Origin: Nitrospira sp.
GTDB lineage: Bacteria > Nitrospirota > Nitrospiria > Nitrospirales > Nitrospiraceae
DNA length: 64,000 bases
NCBI GenBank assembly: GCA_005239465.1
Contig: SPAW01000009.1
Location: forward strand, 16,753-80,752
Reading direction: 5' to 3'
The position numbers and the translations under genes are program-made. Of this stretch, positions 8,724 through 17,914 are shown in pieces. The notes beneath the pieces were generated by a model that ran no database searches, was not told the DNA's origin, and saw nothing but the letters and a program-made list of their open reading frames with translations. Numbering within the stretch: the stretch's first letter is position 1; each line of letters opens with the position of its first letter.

Positions 8724-9236
8724 TTACACAGCCTGGATCAGCATATCGTCTAACGCTTCGAACGTGTTCGGGCCGACTTTTCTAAAACGCTTGTCGCGCT
8801 TTAGCGAGGTGGCAATTGAAGTCAGCGGCGTTTTCCCCTTGATCTGCAGACCGCCTTCAATCAAGCGTTGCACAAGCTCCTTGGCATGCATCGCCCGATT
8901 CGACTCACGAAGGATCTCGTAGGCCGCTTCAGGCACACTTTTTCCGACGTACTTACTCCGTCCCAGAAGAATTTCCCGTGATTGGTCGGTTACATCCATG
9001 ACCGGAAGAGACCGAGCGCCTTTCGGGTCATCGGTAATCAGTTGGTTGGAGAGACTGGCTAGCTTGGCTTTGTCCGCTTCGACTCGATAGAGCGTTTCTG
9101 CAAGTTCGAGGTATTTCTTGATGGTCGCTATCTCGTCGTCAAGACGCCGACGTTTTTTCTCAAGTTCCTGAAACCGGTTCTTGTAGGCGCTGATCCGTTG
9201 CTCCAGCCCAACAAGAATGTCCGTTAATTCCTCCAT
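8724..9236 (-). CDS. HARE-HTH domain protein with N-terminal coiled coil
   Basis: About 170 aa from the ATG at 9236, which has GGAG six bases upstream; an in-frame ATG at 9272 is possible. Residues about 1-60 form a charged coiled coil with heptads. The C-terminal part (KSVPEAAYEILRE, MHAKELVQRL, TSIATSLKRD, FRKVGPNTFEAL) is a HARE-type winged helix as in RpoE delta and ASXL proteins. Known: HARE-HTH domains occur in chromatin and restriction-linked proteins and may read modified DNA. No partner gene is adjacent. An upstream palindrome suggests self-regulation. Confidence 0.75.
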   Translation of the reverse strand: MEELTDILVGLEQRISAYKNRFQELEKKRRRLDDEIATIKKYLELAETLYRVEADKAKLASLSNQLITDDPKGARSLPVMDVTDQSREILLGRSKYVGKSVPEAAYEILRESNRAMHAKELVQRLIEGGLQIKGKTPLTSIATSLKRDKRFRKVGPNTFEALDDMLIQAV

Positions 9237-9292
9237 ATGCATCTCCAACAAAGCATGCTTGCTTGATAGCATTGCTTCTAATCTATGTCAAG

Positions 9293-9311
9293 CATTATTT
9301 ATTGAATAATG
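9293..9311. promoter_or_regulatory. AT-rich palindrome upstream of HARE-HTH gene
   Basis: CATTATT, five-base spacer, AATAATG: perfect 7-bp arms about 57-75 bases upstream of the chosen start, in an AT-rich promoter-like region. Candidate operator. Confidence 0.4.
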
Positions 9312-9644
9312 TATTCGTATGATCGAATCAATTTGTGTACACAAGTAATCATTGCATGAGTCGCATTGAAAAGCCTTGTTGTGTCTATCCGGCTGACTCC
9401 GAGCCACATAACTGCTTGTGGGTCATGAGTTACTGTTGGCTAACGGAGCCGAACCCTTGCGGCCTTCGTAGTCAACCCGGTAGGCACAAATCATTTAATG
9501 CATACAAAGAAGCAGAAAATAATAATTTCAATGGCTTGCAAAGCATTCCGCGATCCGCCTCAGGCTATCCTTTACCGCTACTGTATCACCATGCACTTGA
9601 ACATTCTTAAGTTTTGAACTACTTCTCTACCCAACGGTTCTGCC
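9312..9644. other. AT-rich intergenic stretch without a gene
   Basis: About 330 bases between divergent genes. A 91-codon plus-strand frame exists but has no ribosome-binding site, no domain and biased residues (Cys, Asn, Ser), so I do not accept it. Confidence 0.5.
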
Positions 9645-10484
9645 GTGCTATTATTCGGCGTGACAATTACCTCCGATCAAATTCCCCACAACACGCTGCT
9701 GGAAACTGCAATCGCCGCCAGCAAGGAAGCTGGAGCCATTCTTCTAGATTATGGCAGGTCAGGGTTTCGGATCAAGCACAAGAATCCAATCAATCTGGTG
9801 ACGGACGCAGATCACGCGGCAGAACAATGCGTCATCGATCGCATTCGCAAACATTTCCCGACCCACCGTTTTCTGGCTGAAGAACGAGGGCGCGTCGAAC
9901 AGTCACCGTCACCCTATCTCTGGGTCATCGATCCGCTCGACGGCACAACGAATTTCGCTCATGGCTATCCGGCCTACTGTGTTTCAGTCGGGTTAGAGTA
10001 TCAGGGACGCTGCATTCTTGGCGCCGTCTTAGATCCCTCGCGGGATGAGCTCTTCACTGCCGTAGAGGGTCGCGGCGCTCAGTTGAATGGCCAACCCATC
10101 CACGTTTCAGACACGATGGCTCTCGGCAGCAGCCTTCTCGTAACAGGATTTGCATACGATATCAGAGAATCCCCGCGAAACAATCTTGATCATTTTGTAA
10201 AGTTTGCCCTCAAGGCGCAGGGTATGAGGCGAACGGGATCCGCAGCGTTGGACTTGTGTTACGTGGCAGCCGGGCGCTTTGACGGATTCTGGGAAGTGCA
10301 GCTCAATCCGTGGGATATGGCCGCTGGGTCTGTGATCGTGCGAGAAGCAGGAGGGCGCCTGACAAACTTCTGCGGAGACGATCTTTCGATCTATGGGCAA
10401 GAACTAGTCGCTAGTAATGGATACATCCACCAAGCTATGCTCAAGGTCCTCAACGAAGAGACCTCCCAGATGCCATCATCATAA
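9645..10484 (+). CDS. suhB: Inositol monophosphatase family protein (SuhB-like)
   Basis: Mg-dependent phosphatase, about 279 aa. Metal and substrate motifs are intact: LVTDADHAAE, AEERG, WVIDPLDGTTNFAHG and WDMAAGSVIVREAGG. Known: the family hydrolyses myo-inositol-1-phosphate or related sugar phosphates, and SuhB also acts in rRNA antitermination in some bacteria. The start is uncertain: GTG at 9645 or 9660, neither with a strong ribosome-binding site. It appears monocistronic. The symbol is by family resemblance only; true substrate unknown. Confidence 0.85.
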   Translation: MLLFGVTITSDQIPHNTLLETAIAASKEAGAILLDYGRSGFRIKHKNPINLVTDADHAAEQCVIDRIRKHFPTHRFLAEERGRVEQSPSPYLWVIDPLDGTTNFAHGYPAYCVSVGLEYQGRCILGAVLDPSRDELFTAVEGRGAQLNGQPIHVSDTMALGSSLLVTGFAYDIRESPRNNLDHFVKFALKAQGMRRTGSAALDLCYVAAGRFDGFWEVQLNPWDMAAGSVIVREAGGRLTNFCGDDLSIYGQELVASNGYIHQAMLKVLNEETSQMPSS

Positions 10485-10638
10485 GAACGTTTCGAGACGA
10501 CTGTACATGCCGGTCGCAAGCCCACGTCTCTCCCACAGGCTCTATGCTGCCCAGCGTTCTGCGCAGACTCCTCGATATACAACAAGACCATCAATGGGGT
10601 ATTCTGTTTAAAGTGGCTCACGCCGAAGATTCTTAACC

Positions 10639-10923
10639 ATGGCACGCGCAACACCGCCTTCAAGACAGACGAACGGAAATCCTTCTGGTGAAAACACTGC
10701 CGACCCCACGGCTTGGGACGTCGAGTTGCTCCGCGTCCTTGTCAGTCGGAAAGGAACGCAGGTTGATGCCCAATGGGCGATCCATCCCCAGTTGAAACAT
10801 GACCTGCTGCCGGACGAATGGAAAGAAGTGACGGATCTCATGTCCAAGGTGACCGTCATTGTCGGCAATCGGTTTTCCGAAGTCCTCTCGAATGTCGAGC
10901 CTGACCCACCCGGTCATGCCTGA
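10639..10923 (+). CDS. Small conserved-looking hypothetical protein
   Basis: 94 aa, soluble and without cysteine. The N-terminus is polar and Pro/Asn-rich (1-25), followed by an ordered part with WDVELLRVLVSRKG and DEWKEVTDLMSKVTVIVG. I do not recognise the family. It lies 68 bases before the AhpD-like gene on the same strand, so the two may be co-expressed. It could be considered as a precursor for the nearby radical SAM enzyme, but nothing in the sequence proves this. Confidence 0.6.
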   Translation: MARATPPSRQTNGNPSGENTADPTAWDVELLRVLVSRKGTQVDAQWAIHPQLKHDLLPDEWKEVTDLMSKVTVIVGNRFSEVLSNVEPDPPGHA

Positions 10924-10991
10924 TCTTTTCCATCACACACACCATTTTCTGCGCTCTCTGCCGAACATCTGAATCGACATAGGAGGCTCGT

Positions 10992-11324
10992 ATGGACTCG
11001 TACTACCATTCACATGATCTCGGAAAGTTTTCAGATATGGGAAAAGGGAACAAAGAACTGTGGAACAAGTTCATGGGCTACTACAACGCCGTCTTTGCTG
11101 AAGGCGCGCTGACCGAGCGCGAGAAAGCGCTGATCGCGCTGGCTGTTGCCCACACTGTCCAGTGTCCTTACTGTATCGATGCCTACACGCAAGCCTCACT
11201 CGAAAAGGGGTCCAACGTCGAAGAGATGACAGAAGCGGTGCATGTCGCCTGCGCCATCCGCGGAGGAGCCTCGCTCGTCCATGGTGTGCAGATGCGTAAT
11301 GTGGCCGAGAAGTTGTCGATGTAG
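10992..11324 (+). CDS. AhpD-like carboxymuconolactone decarboxylase family protein (arsenosugar-associated type)
   Basis: 110 aa. The all-helical AhpD/CMD core carries the redox motif CPYCIDAYT at about residues 57-65 with a downstream Glu/His relay region. The opening MDSYYH...DLGKF and TEREKALIALAVAHTVQCP are typical of the peroxidase-like subfamily usually found beside the arsenosugar radical SAM enzyme ArsS. Here the neighbour is a different radical SAM gene, facing it. Likely a thiol peroxidase or disulfide reductase; the exact substrate is unknown. The start is supported by AGGAGGCTCGT. Confidence 0.85.
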   Translation: MDSYYHSHDLGKFSDMGKGNKELWNKFMGYYNAVFAEGALTEREKALIALAVAHTVQCPYCIDAYTQASLEKGSNVEEMTEAVHVACAIRGGASLVHGVQMRNVAEKLSM

Positions 11325-11342
11325 ATAGATTGAGACCCGGAA

Positions 11343-13191
11343 CTACAAATACGGGTTTTCTGGAATCGCCAGCGTAAAATACTTGCCGCGCTCTTCGTAG
11401 AGGACTCGCTTGTCGGTAAGTTCGTTCATGACTGGGGTGAGCGCTCCTTCATTCGTGTCAATCCGACCAGCAACCTCGGCTCGAATCTGCTCCATACTCT
11501 TTGCCACCTCGTTACCGACCTCGATCACCAGCGCAGCTAATCCATCGTATCGCTGACGCGTGGGGGATTTCTGATTCCGGCCATCATAGACGGTCAAGTA
11601 ATCGAGGGCCTTGGAGTAATCAAGAAGGGCCGATCTGTCGAGGCGTGCAAGCGCTGCCAGCCCTCAATCGCCGCCACAAGCTCTTGGTATACATGCGGAT
11701 CTACCGGCCAATTCTCGAGTTCATATTCGAAATCGTAGGCGATTTTCTTTAAGTCCACCTGCCGGGAGTCGTAGACGTATTCGTACGCCATCCCCGGTCC
11801 GGTAATTCGAATCCCGTATTCATGCGGCTTCTTGTAGTAAGGGCTAAACCGCTCCAACCAGAATTTCCCAGTAGCCTCGGGCGGCTGCAAATGGACCAGC
11901 GAGGGGATCAGGTCGATCTGGCGTTGGTAGTCCTCATTCGTTTCCCCCGGAATCCCAGCAAGATATTCCAAGACACCGTCACGCGATAATAGAAACTCCA
12001 CTTGAGACACACGATGTTCTGCATCGGCGTGACGCCCTTGTCCATAGCCTTCAACTGGTTGAGGCTCAAACTCTCCAATCCAGGCTGCATGCACTTCACA
12101 CCGCCGACCGCCGACGTGCGAATCTGGCTTTTGTGCAGGTTGCTTTTCGTTTCGATAAAGACGTCCAAGTCGCAGTGCTCCGCCGCGAATTTGCCGAAAA
12201 GATTTTCGACGTATTTCATGTCGATAATGTTATCGACCAAGCGGAACCGCGCAGTGTCGTAGCGGTGGGAAAGATGGGTCATCTCCCTTGCAACCTGATC
12301 GGAGGATTTCGCACGAAACTTCATGCTCTGGGCGTTGAGTCCACAAAACGTGCAGCGGTGTTTCTCGCCCCACCAACAGCCGCGTGATCCTTCATAGAGC
12401 AATATGCGATCGAGCCCCTGAGCCGCATCTCCAAGCTCGGCCAGGAGATGATAGTAATCGTCGTAATCGGGAGGGCCCGTCTTGACGAAATCTGAGAAAA
12501 GCGCCTGGTTCGGGGTGAATACGATGGTGTCGCCGTTGCGTGCCGTGACTCCCTGCGGCAGAGAGCCTGGTTGGCCTTCCAAGACGGAGCGGACCAACTG
12601 AGGAAAGACCTCTTCCCCTTCTCCGACCACGACATGATCGATAAAAGGAAAGGCCCGAAAGTACTCCATGCCCATCTCGCTATCGTAATTCGCGCCGCCG
12701 AAGACGACCTTCACGTCCGGATACAAGTCCTTGATCAACTTGGCCATGGTGAGACTCGCCACGTTCTGATCGAAGGTCGACGTAAAGCCGACGAGCTTGT
12801 ATTGCCCCCAGTCAATCGAGGTGAGCGACCCGGTAAGAAACTGCGGGGCCGTGCGTGTCGCCATCTCTTCGAAATATCCGATCGACTGCCCACTCTGTTG
12901 CGCAATTTGCTCGAAGACCGGCTTGAACACTCGCGGATATTCCGCCCGCTTTGGATTGTCTCGAAACAACAACTGCGAAAAGAGCCATTCGCCAAAGAGC
13001 GCGCGCTTCTCACAAATCATTTCGTACAGCGGCACGCCGATCTTATGCGCGAACCGCACGTTCAAATGGTGGCAATCGACGGAGATCCCTTTGGATTTGA
13101 GGAGCGCGGAGAGCGTGCCAAGTTGGATCGAAGGATACTTCGAGTAGCTGAACGGCATGTTGACGAGCGCCACCTGAGCCTTCTCGGTCAT
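11343..13191 (-). pseudogene. B12-binding radical SAM RiPP-maturation C-methyltransferase, two frameshifts
   Basis: The N-terminus carries a cobalamin-type domain (KLVGFTSTFDQN, VFGGANYDS, VVVGEGEEVFPQL), then the radical SAM cluster motif GCWWGEKHRCTFCG, as in the family named RiPP maturation radical SAM C-methyltransferase. At about 11944-11952 (a C/G run) one base is missing: LLGF shifts away and PGETNEDYQ continues in another frame. A second shift near 11622-11640 separates the middle part from the C-terminal piece (TVYDGRNQ...). Joining the frames gives one protein of about 615 aa. Either a pseudogene or a locus with two indel errors. No clear precursor peptide is adjacent. Confidence 0.85.
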
Positions 13192-13233
13192 CTGCTGCCT
13201 TGTGCGTTCATGGCCAGAGACTCTGGCTCGTGA

Positions 13234-13584
13234 TTAACTTGTGGCGGCTCGAAACGGCTCAAATTCGCGATCGGCCTTCGCTGCCAGATAGAAATCGCTT
13301 TCAGTCAGCCCGTTGATCTTGTGCGTCCAGATTTCCACCTTGCACTTGCCCCAGGCCAGATACAGATCGGGATGGTGGCCCTCCGCTTCCGCCACCGCAC
13401 CTACCTTGTTCACGAAGGCTAGAGCCTGGGCGAAATCATTAAACGTATATAAGCGTTCAAGATGTCCTAGCCCGTTTAGTGACCAGCCTCGTCCAAGCTC
13501 TTTCAGCAACGCCTGGGCACGATCATTGGGCAGGGGCGGTACGCCGCCACGACAGGGGACGCATTTATTGTCAGCAAGACCCAT
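13234..13584 (-). CDS. phhB: 4a-hydroxytetrahydrobiopterin dehydratase (pterin carbinolamine dehydratase)
   Basis: 116 aa. It dehydrates 4a-hydroxytetrahydropterin to recycle the cofactor of aromatic amino acid hydroxylases, and in other bacteria may serve folate or Moco pathways. The catalytic motif EGHHPDLYLAWGKCKVEIWTH contains the conserved HHP and His residues. The ATG at 13584 follows GGAGGCTCTT, an excellent ribosome-binding site; a frame extension to 13776 is not needed. An N-terminal CVPC motif is present, as in many family members. It lies just upstream of the radical SAM pseudogene. Confidence 0.9.
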   Translation of the reverse strand: MGLADNKCVPCRGGVPPLPNDRAQALLKELGRGWSLNGLGHLERLYTFNDFAQALAFVNKVGAVAEAEGHHPDLYLAWGKCKVEIWTHKINGLTESDFYLAAKADREFEPFRAATS

Positions 13585-13666
13585 AAGAGCCTCCTTGCAA
13601 GCGGGACCAGGGGAGTATTGTAAAGGGGCTATCGGCGAAGAAACAAGGCGAAGGGTACAGGGATGG

Positions 13667-14689
13667 CTACTCAGAGTCGTCCGAGACCCCACCGGATTTG
13701 GCCAGATCGTCCATCTTGATCTTATCGGGATTGAACTTTGCCGTGGCCTGCGACATACGGTCGAGGGCTTCATCAAACGACAGGGGAGGAGCGTCTTTCG
13801 GACGGAACCGGATTGGATTCACGCGGGCCACGACAAAGCTCTTGAGGTACGGGCTGGCCAGTCCTTTCGCCTTGAGGGCCTCGACTTGTTCAACGATCAA
13901 GTCATCCAGCGCCAGTACGGACTTCGCCCGCTGCTGCCGAATACTCATGGCTATATGCAGCGGCTTCTTCAGAAATTCCTCCACCCGTTTCAGCACGGGA
14001 TGATAGGCCCCGCCACTAAATCTTGGACGCTCTTCATAGCAAAGACCAAGCGTGATAAAGGCCGGCTCCTCGAATTCTAACGCGTAGTTGTCTTCCGTCG
14101 CGGCATCGAGTTGCGCCAGCTCCTTGTACATGTGGATCACTTCCAGCGCCTTCTCTCGAAGGTTATGCGCCTTCTCCGTATTCAGCGCCAGAATCTGGTA
14201 GGCCGCTGACGGTTCCGGCACCACGATCGCGACAATGCTCTTCGCCCCAAGCGTTCGCATGGCCGAGAGGCGATGGTTGCCATTGGGTGTCCAGTACTTC
14301 GCCGCATGGTCGGGCTTCGGCGTCCGCACGGCAATGATCGGGTCAAGAAACCGGCCGATCTTGCCGATGACCGCTTCCAACTTTCTGACATGGGTCTCGG
14401 AGAGATTCCGCTGAAACGGCGTCGGCTCGACTAACTCAATCGGCAAGGCTGCCAGCACCATCCAGCGACCTCCATAGGGCTCACGATACATCGCGAGGAC
14501 CTTTCCGCCATCACCCTCGATCGCCCGATGCAGCTCCGCCACCTCACCGGGCGGTGCGGCAGCTTGTAAGTCACTCGCGGCCAGGCCGGTCGACGCGCCG
14601 GCTGGTTTCCTGCGTTGTCTGGAGCCCTTGGGCAGCGGCGCTTTCTTGGATTTTTTCTCCCCCACGCTGCTATGGTAGGGCAGTCGCAT
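13667..14689 (-). CDS. ParB N-terminal-like nuclease/CTPase domain protein
   Basis: About 340 aa. A basic, low-complexity N-terminus (about 1-45) precedes a ParB/Srx-like domain with IELVEPTPFQRNLSE, then GRFLDPIIAVRT and the motif NGNHRLSAMRTLGA (compare the GxxRxxA element). The remainder is helical without a recognised domain. No ParA or parS is visible, so this is a stand-alone ParB-like protein, not the chromosomal partition pair. Its ATG lies on the opposite strand over the ATG of the GDPD gene, so the true start may be an internal GTG about 20 bases downstream. Confidence 0.75.
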   Translation of the reverse strand: MRLPYHSSVGEKKSKKAPLPKGSRQRRKPAGASTGLAASDLQAAAPPGEVAELHRAIEGDGGKVLAMYREPYGGRWMVLAALPIELVEPTPFQRNLSETHVRKLEAVIGKIGRFLDPIIAVRTPKPDHAAKYWTPNGNHRLSAMRTLGAKSIVAIVVPEPSAAYQILALNTEKAHNLREKALEVIHMYKELAQLDAATEDNYALEFEEPAFITLGLCYEERPRFSGGAYHPVLKRVEEFLKKPLHIAMSIRQQRAKSVLALDDLIVEQVEALKAKGLASPYLKSFVVARVNPIRFRPKDAPPLSFDEALDRMSQATAKFNPDKIKMDDLAKSGGVSDDSE

Positions 14690-15377
14690 GACAAAAGAAA
14701 GCCCTGACAGGAAGGCACTGCTCATCGGTCATCGCGGCGCCTGCGGCCACGCGCCGGAGAACACGCTGGCCTCAATCGAACGGGCCATCGCGCTCGGGTG
14801 CGCACTCACCGAAGTGGACATCCGGCGGACCGCTGACGGCGCGCTCGTCTTGCTGCACGATGAGCGGGTGGACCGCACGACGAACGGTCGGGGGCTCGTC
14901 GACGACATAACGCTGGAGGACATCCGGAAGCTGGATGCCGGCGGCGGCCAGACGCTGCCGACGCTAGAGGAGGCGCTCACGGCGGCCAGCGGTTGGATCG
15001 GGTTGATTCTGGAATTAAAAACCGCGGGCCTGGCCTACGATGCCTGCGCGATCGTCCGCGCCAGCGGCTTCGATGGCCCGATCATCTACGCGTCGTTTCT
15101 GCACGAAGAACTCCAACACGTGCGAAGGGCCGATCCGGACTCCAAAACGCTGGTCCTCTTCAAACGGCTCCCCAAGGACCCCGGCGCCGAAGCCGTCAAG
15201 CTTCAGGCCACCCACGTGGGTCTGCGCTTCAATACCGTCACAAGACCACTTGTGAATACATTCCACAAAGCACATCTCACCGTGTTCGTCTATACCGTCA
15301 ACAGGCCTGCGGACATCACAAAGATGAAAACGTTCGGCGTGGACGGCATCATCTCCGACTTCCGCAACCGTCTCTGA
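14688..15377 (+). CDS. Glycerophosphodiester phosphodiesterase family protein
   Basis: 229 aa, no signal peptide, therefore cytosolic (UgpQ-like). GDPD motifs are complete: IGHRGACGHAPENT (catalytic His, Glu), EVDIRRTADG (metal ligands), LLHDERVDRTTNG (catalytic His) and ILELK (Glu ligand). Known: hydrolyses glycerophosphodiesters to glycerol-3-phosphate and an alcohol. Some members act on other phosphodiesters. The start overlaps the divergent ParB-like start. Confidence 0.9.
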   Translation: MTKESPDRKALLIGHRGACGHAPENTLASIERAIALGCALTEVDIRRTADGALVLLHDERVDRTTNGRGLVDDITLEDIRKLDAGGGQTLPTLEEALTAASGWIGLILELKTAGLAYDACAIVRASGFDGPIIYASFLHEELQHVRRADPDSKTLVLFKRLPKDPGAEAVKLQATHVGLRFNTVTRPLVNTFHKAHLTVFVYTVNRPADITKMKTFGVDGIISDFRNRL

Positions 15378-15455
15378 TAGGCCGCTCGGCTAAGCTACTG
15401 AAAACGCATGCGTTCAGTCCTTCTTGCAGAGGGCAAAAATATGGAGCTAGTCTAG

Positions 15456-15686
15456 ATTTGGGCGAGCCTGTTTCAGGATTCGCTCGATCAGGAGCGGCAA
15501 ATCCTTTTGTTGCCACTCCGCCACAAACACTCTACGCGCCGGTGGCTTGTGCCGCCTGGATTCACTGAGCATGAGATCGAGCAGGCCTTACGACTGGTTG
15601 ACCTGGTGGGCTTCAGAAATATTCGGACGCAGGTCTCCCGCGTAGATCAGGGTGTGACCTGCGTTTTCGGACAACGAACGTCATAA
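15456..15686 (+). pseudogene. 3' remnant of an unidentified gene (methyltransferase-like tail)
   Basis: After an in-frame TAG, 76 codons run without interruption: DSLDQERQILLLP, then RRWLVPPGFTEHEIEQAL, LVDLVGFRNIRT and VTCVFGQRTS, ending in TAA. The composition and the closing GFRNIRT...CVFGQ pattern look like a real protein end, possibly a class I methyltransferase. There is no start codon or N-terminal domain. Confidence 0.45.
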
Positions 15687-15725
15687 TCCTTTAGGGTAGC
15701 CGGTCAACGAGGAGGAGTGTTTCTC

Positions 15726-16352
15726 ATGAATCGCTTACGACACCTGAACCGATCCACGTCACTGCTCGTACTGCTCATCTTCGGGGGTTGCGCCGAGCTT
15801 GCCTATCAACACATGAACGATCCCTCGCGGGATGTGTGGCAGCAACCCAAGGCGGTGATTCAGGCTCTGAACCTTTCTCCTGGAGCACGCGTGGCCGACC
15901 TCGGTGCTGGTGGCGGGTACTTCACCTGGCCACTAGCCGAGGCCGTCGGCCCTGAGGGAAAAGTCTACGCGGTGGATATCAATGAGACCGGTCTCCGCAT
16001 GATCGAGCAGGAAGCAAAGACCCGCAACGTTTCCAACGTGAAGCCGGTCTTGGCCACCCCGACGGACCACCAGCTTCCTGAGCCGGTGGAGCTGGTGTTC
16101 ACTTGCGATACCTATCACCACATGTCCGATCGCGTCGCCTATTTCCGATCGCTGGCCAGCCATCTGCGTGATAATGGCCGTGTGGCCATTCTCGATTTCC
16201 ACAAGACTGGTTTCTTCTCAGGTATCCTCGGACATGGGACGTCCAAAGAACTGGTCCGCCAGGAAATGAATGAGGCTGGATATCGTTTGGTCGCGGAACA
16301 TTCTTTTCTCCAAGACCAACATTTTCAAATCTTCGCTGTAAGCCGACCATGA
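15726..16352 (+). CDS. Class I SAM-dependent methyltransferase with lipoprotein signal
   Basis: 208 aa. The N-terminal 26 residues form a signal sequence with lipobox LIFGGC. The rest is a class I methyltransferase: motif I VADLGAGGGYFTWPLA, acidic post-II residue in VYAVDINE, and motif IV-like CDTYHHM. Ribosome-binding site AGGAGGAG precedes the ATG at 15726. A SAM enzyme exported as a lipoprotein is odd, because SAM is not known in the periplasm; the anchor may keep it at the membrane, or the family has another role. The stop overlaps the permease start (ATGA). Confidence 0.85.
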   Translation: MNRLRHLNRSTSLLVLLIFGGCAELAYQHMNDPSRDVWQQPKAVIQALNLSPGARVADLGAGGGYFTWPLAEAVGPEGKVYAVDINETGLRMIEQEAKTRNVSNVKPVLATPTDHQLPEPVELVFTCDTYHHMSDRVAYFRSLASHLRDNGRVAILDFHKTGFFSGILGHGTSKELVRQEMNEAGYRLVAEHSFLQDQHFQIFAVSRP

Positions 16353-17692
16353 CCACGACCTCACCTTCTCGCATTGGCTGGTTCACGGCTGCCTGTGTCC
16401 TTGTGAGCAATATCATAGGAGGTGGCATTTTCACGACGACCGGATTAATGGCCCGAGAACTCGGTGACCCCCTACTGATTCTCCTGCTGTGGTTCATCGG
16501 TGCATTGTTTGCCCTCGGGGGTGCGATGGTCTACGGCGAACTCGGCTCGCTCTTGCCCCACGCAGGGGGTGACTACGTGTACCTGAGAGAGGCCTATGGT
16601 CCTCTCGTCGCCTTCCTGAGCGGATGGACGTCCTTCACGATCGGCTTCGGCGCCGCAGTCGCAGCCGCGTCGATTAGTTTTTCTTCTTACGCCTTGCGTG
16701 TGGTCCCGCTGGAAGACGGAAGTGGGTGGGTAGCGAAGGGGTTGTCACTCGGCCTGTTGTGGATCGTTTCCCTGGTGCATTGTGGAGGGCTCGGAACCGG
16801 CAGCCGCCTGCAACGCTTGCTCACCATCACCAAAATTCTTGCCGTCGGCGGATTGATTCTCGGCGGCCTGTTTGCCGGAGCAGAGCAGTGGGAGCATCTG
16901 TTTCAACGACCCGCAGCCCCTCAACCCACGCTCGGCGCGACCGCCATTGCCCTTGTGATTGTCGTGTACTGCTACCTCGGCTGGAATGTCGTGAGCTATA
17001 TCGCGGGAGAAATCGATGACCCGCAACGAACCTTGCCCAGAATCATGATCGGTGGCACCGCCTTCGTCGCCTCGATCTATCTCCTGTTGAACATCGTCTA
17101 CTTGTCAGCCCTCTCGATCACGGAACTTGCCCAAGATCCGGTGGTTCCTGTCGCCGAGAAAGCGGCGGCCGCATTATGGGGACCGCAAAGCGGTCGATTG
17201 GTGGCGATGCTCCTCTGTTTGTCGATCGCCGGAGCTGTGAGCGCGATGACATGGGCCGGGCCTCGCGTGTATTGGGCGATGGCGCGTGACGGGGCAATTA
17301 GCCCCTGGCTGGCTCAGCTCCATCCTCAAACCGGTGTGCCGGCCAGGGCGATCCTGTTCCAAACCCTGTGGGCCTCTATTCTTATCCTCAGTGGGACTTT
17401 CGAACAGTTGCTCGTCTACAGCGGTCTGGTACTGGCCCTGTTCATAGCGCTCAGTCTCTCCACGATCTTTCGCCTCCGTCACCTGTCCATCGACCGAGTA
17501 CAGGTCTACCGTGCGCCGTTTTATCCCCTCTTGCCCACGACCCTTGTCGCCGGCGCTCTCTTGATGGTCATATACAGCCTGATCCAACGGCCCGCTGAAT
17601 CGATGTACGGCGCCGCGACCGTCCTGAGCGGAGTTCCGCTCTACTTCATCTGGCGCAAGCCAGCCTCGACGTTCCGACGCCATGAACCGTGA
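16349..17692 (+). CDS. APC-superfamily amino acid permease
   Basis: 447 aa with about 12 transmembrane helices. The first helix carries SNIIGGGIFTTTG, the glycine-rich substrate-binding break typical of APC transporters, and helix 6 carries YCYLGWNVVSYIAGE. The best family fit is the amino acid/polyamine/basic amino acid group; the substrate cannot be told. It is translationally coupled to the lipoprotein methyltransferase through ATGA. Confidence 0.88.
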   Translation: MTTTSPSRIGWFTAACVLVSNIIGGGIFTTTGLMARELGDPLLILLLWFIGALFALGGAMVYGELGSLLPHAGGDYVYLREAYGPLVAFLSGWTSFTIGFGAAVAAASISFSSYALRVVPLEDGSGWVAKGLSLGLLWIVSLVHCGGLGTGSRLQRLLTITKILAVGGLILGGLFAGAEQWEHLFQRPAAPQPTLGATAIALVIVVYCYLGWNVVSYIAGEIDDPQRTLPRIMIGGTAFVASIYLLLNIVYLSALSITELAQDPVVPVAEKAAAALWGPQSGRLVAMLLCLSIAGAVSAMTWAGPRVYWAMARDGAISPWLAQLHPQTGVPARAILFQTLWASILILSGTFEQLLVYSGLVLALFIALSLSTIFRLRHLSIDRVQVYRAPFYPLLPTTLVAGALLMVIYSLIQRPAESMYGAATVLSGVPLYFIWRKPASTFRRHEP

Positions 17693-17914
17693 GTCGATCT
17701 CGATTCACCAGGTTGACGCGGATTGGAGAACGATTCGAGCCGGTGGACGACGCTTTTGGCCGGACCGATCATGCTTTTTACGCTCGATCGCTCACTCTTA
17801 AGGATTACGAAGCGTGGTTTGGCCGCGGGCTTGCGTTCTTCAAATGCTTTTCTGTTTTGCTGACAGACAGAACTCTGAGAGAGGGAACAGTCTGGCGCGC
17901 CAGGCTGAATACAC

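Noticed and set aside
9335-9610. 91-codon plus-strand frame upstream of the inositol phosphatase
   Set aside because: No ribosome-binding site, unusual residues and no family resemblance.
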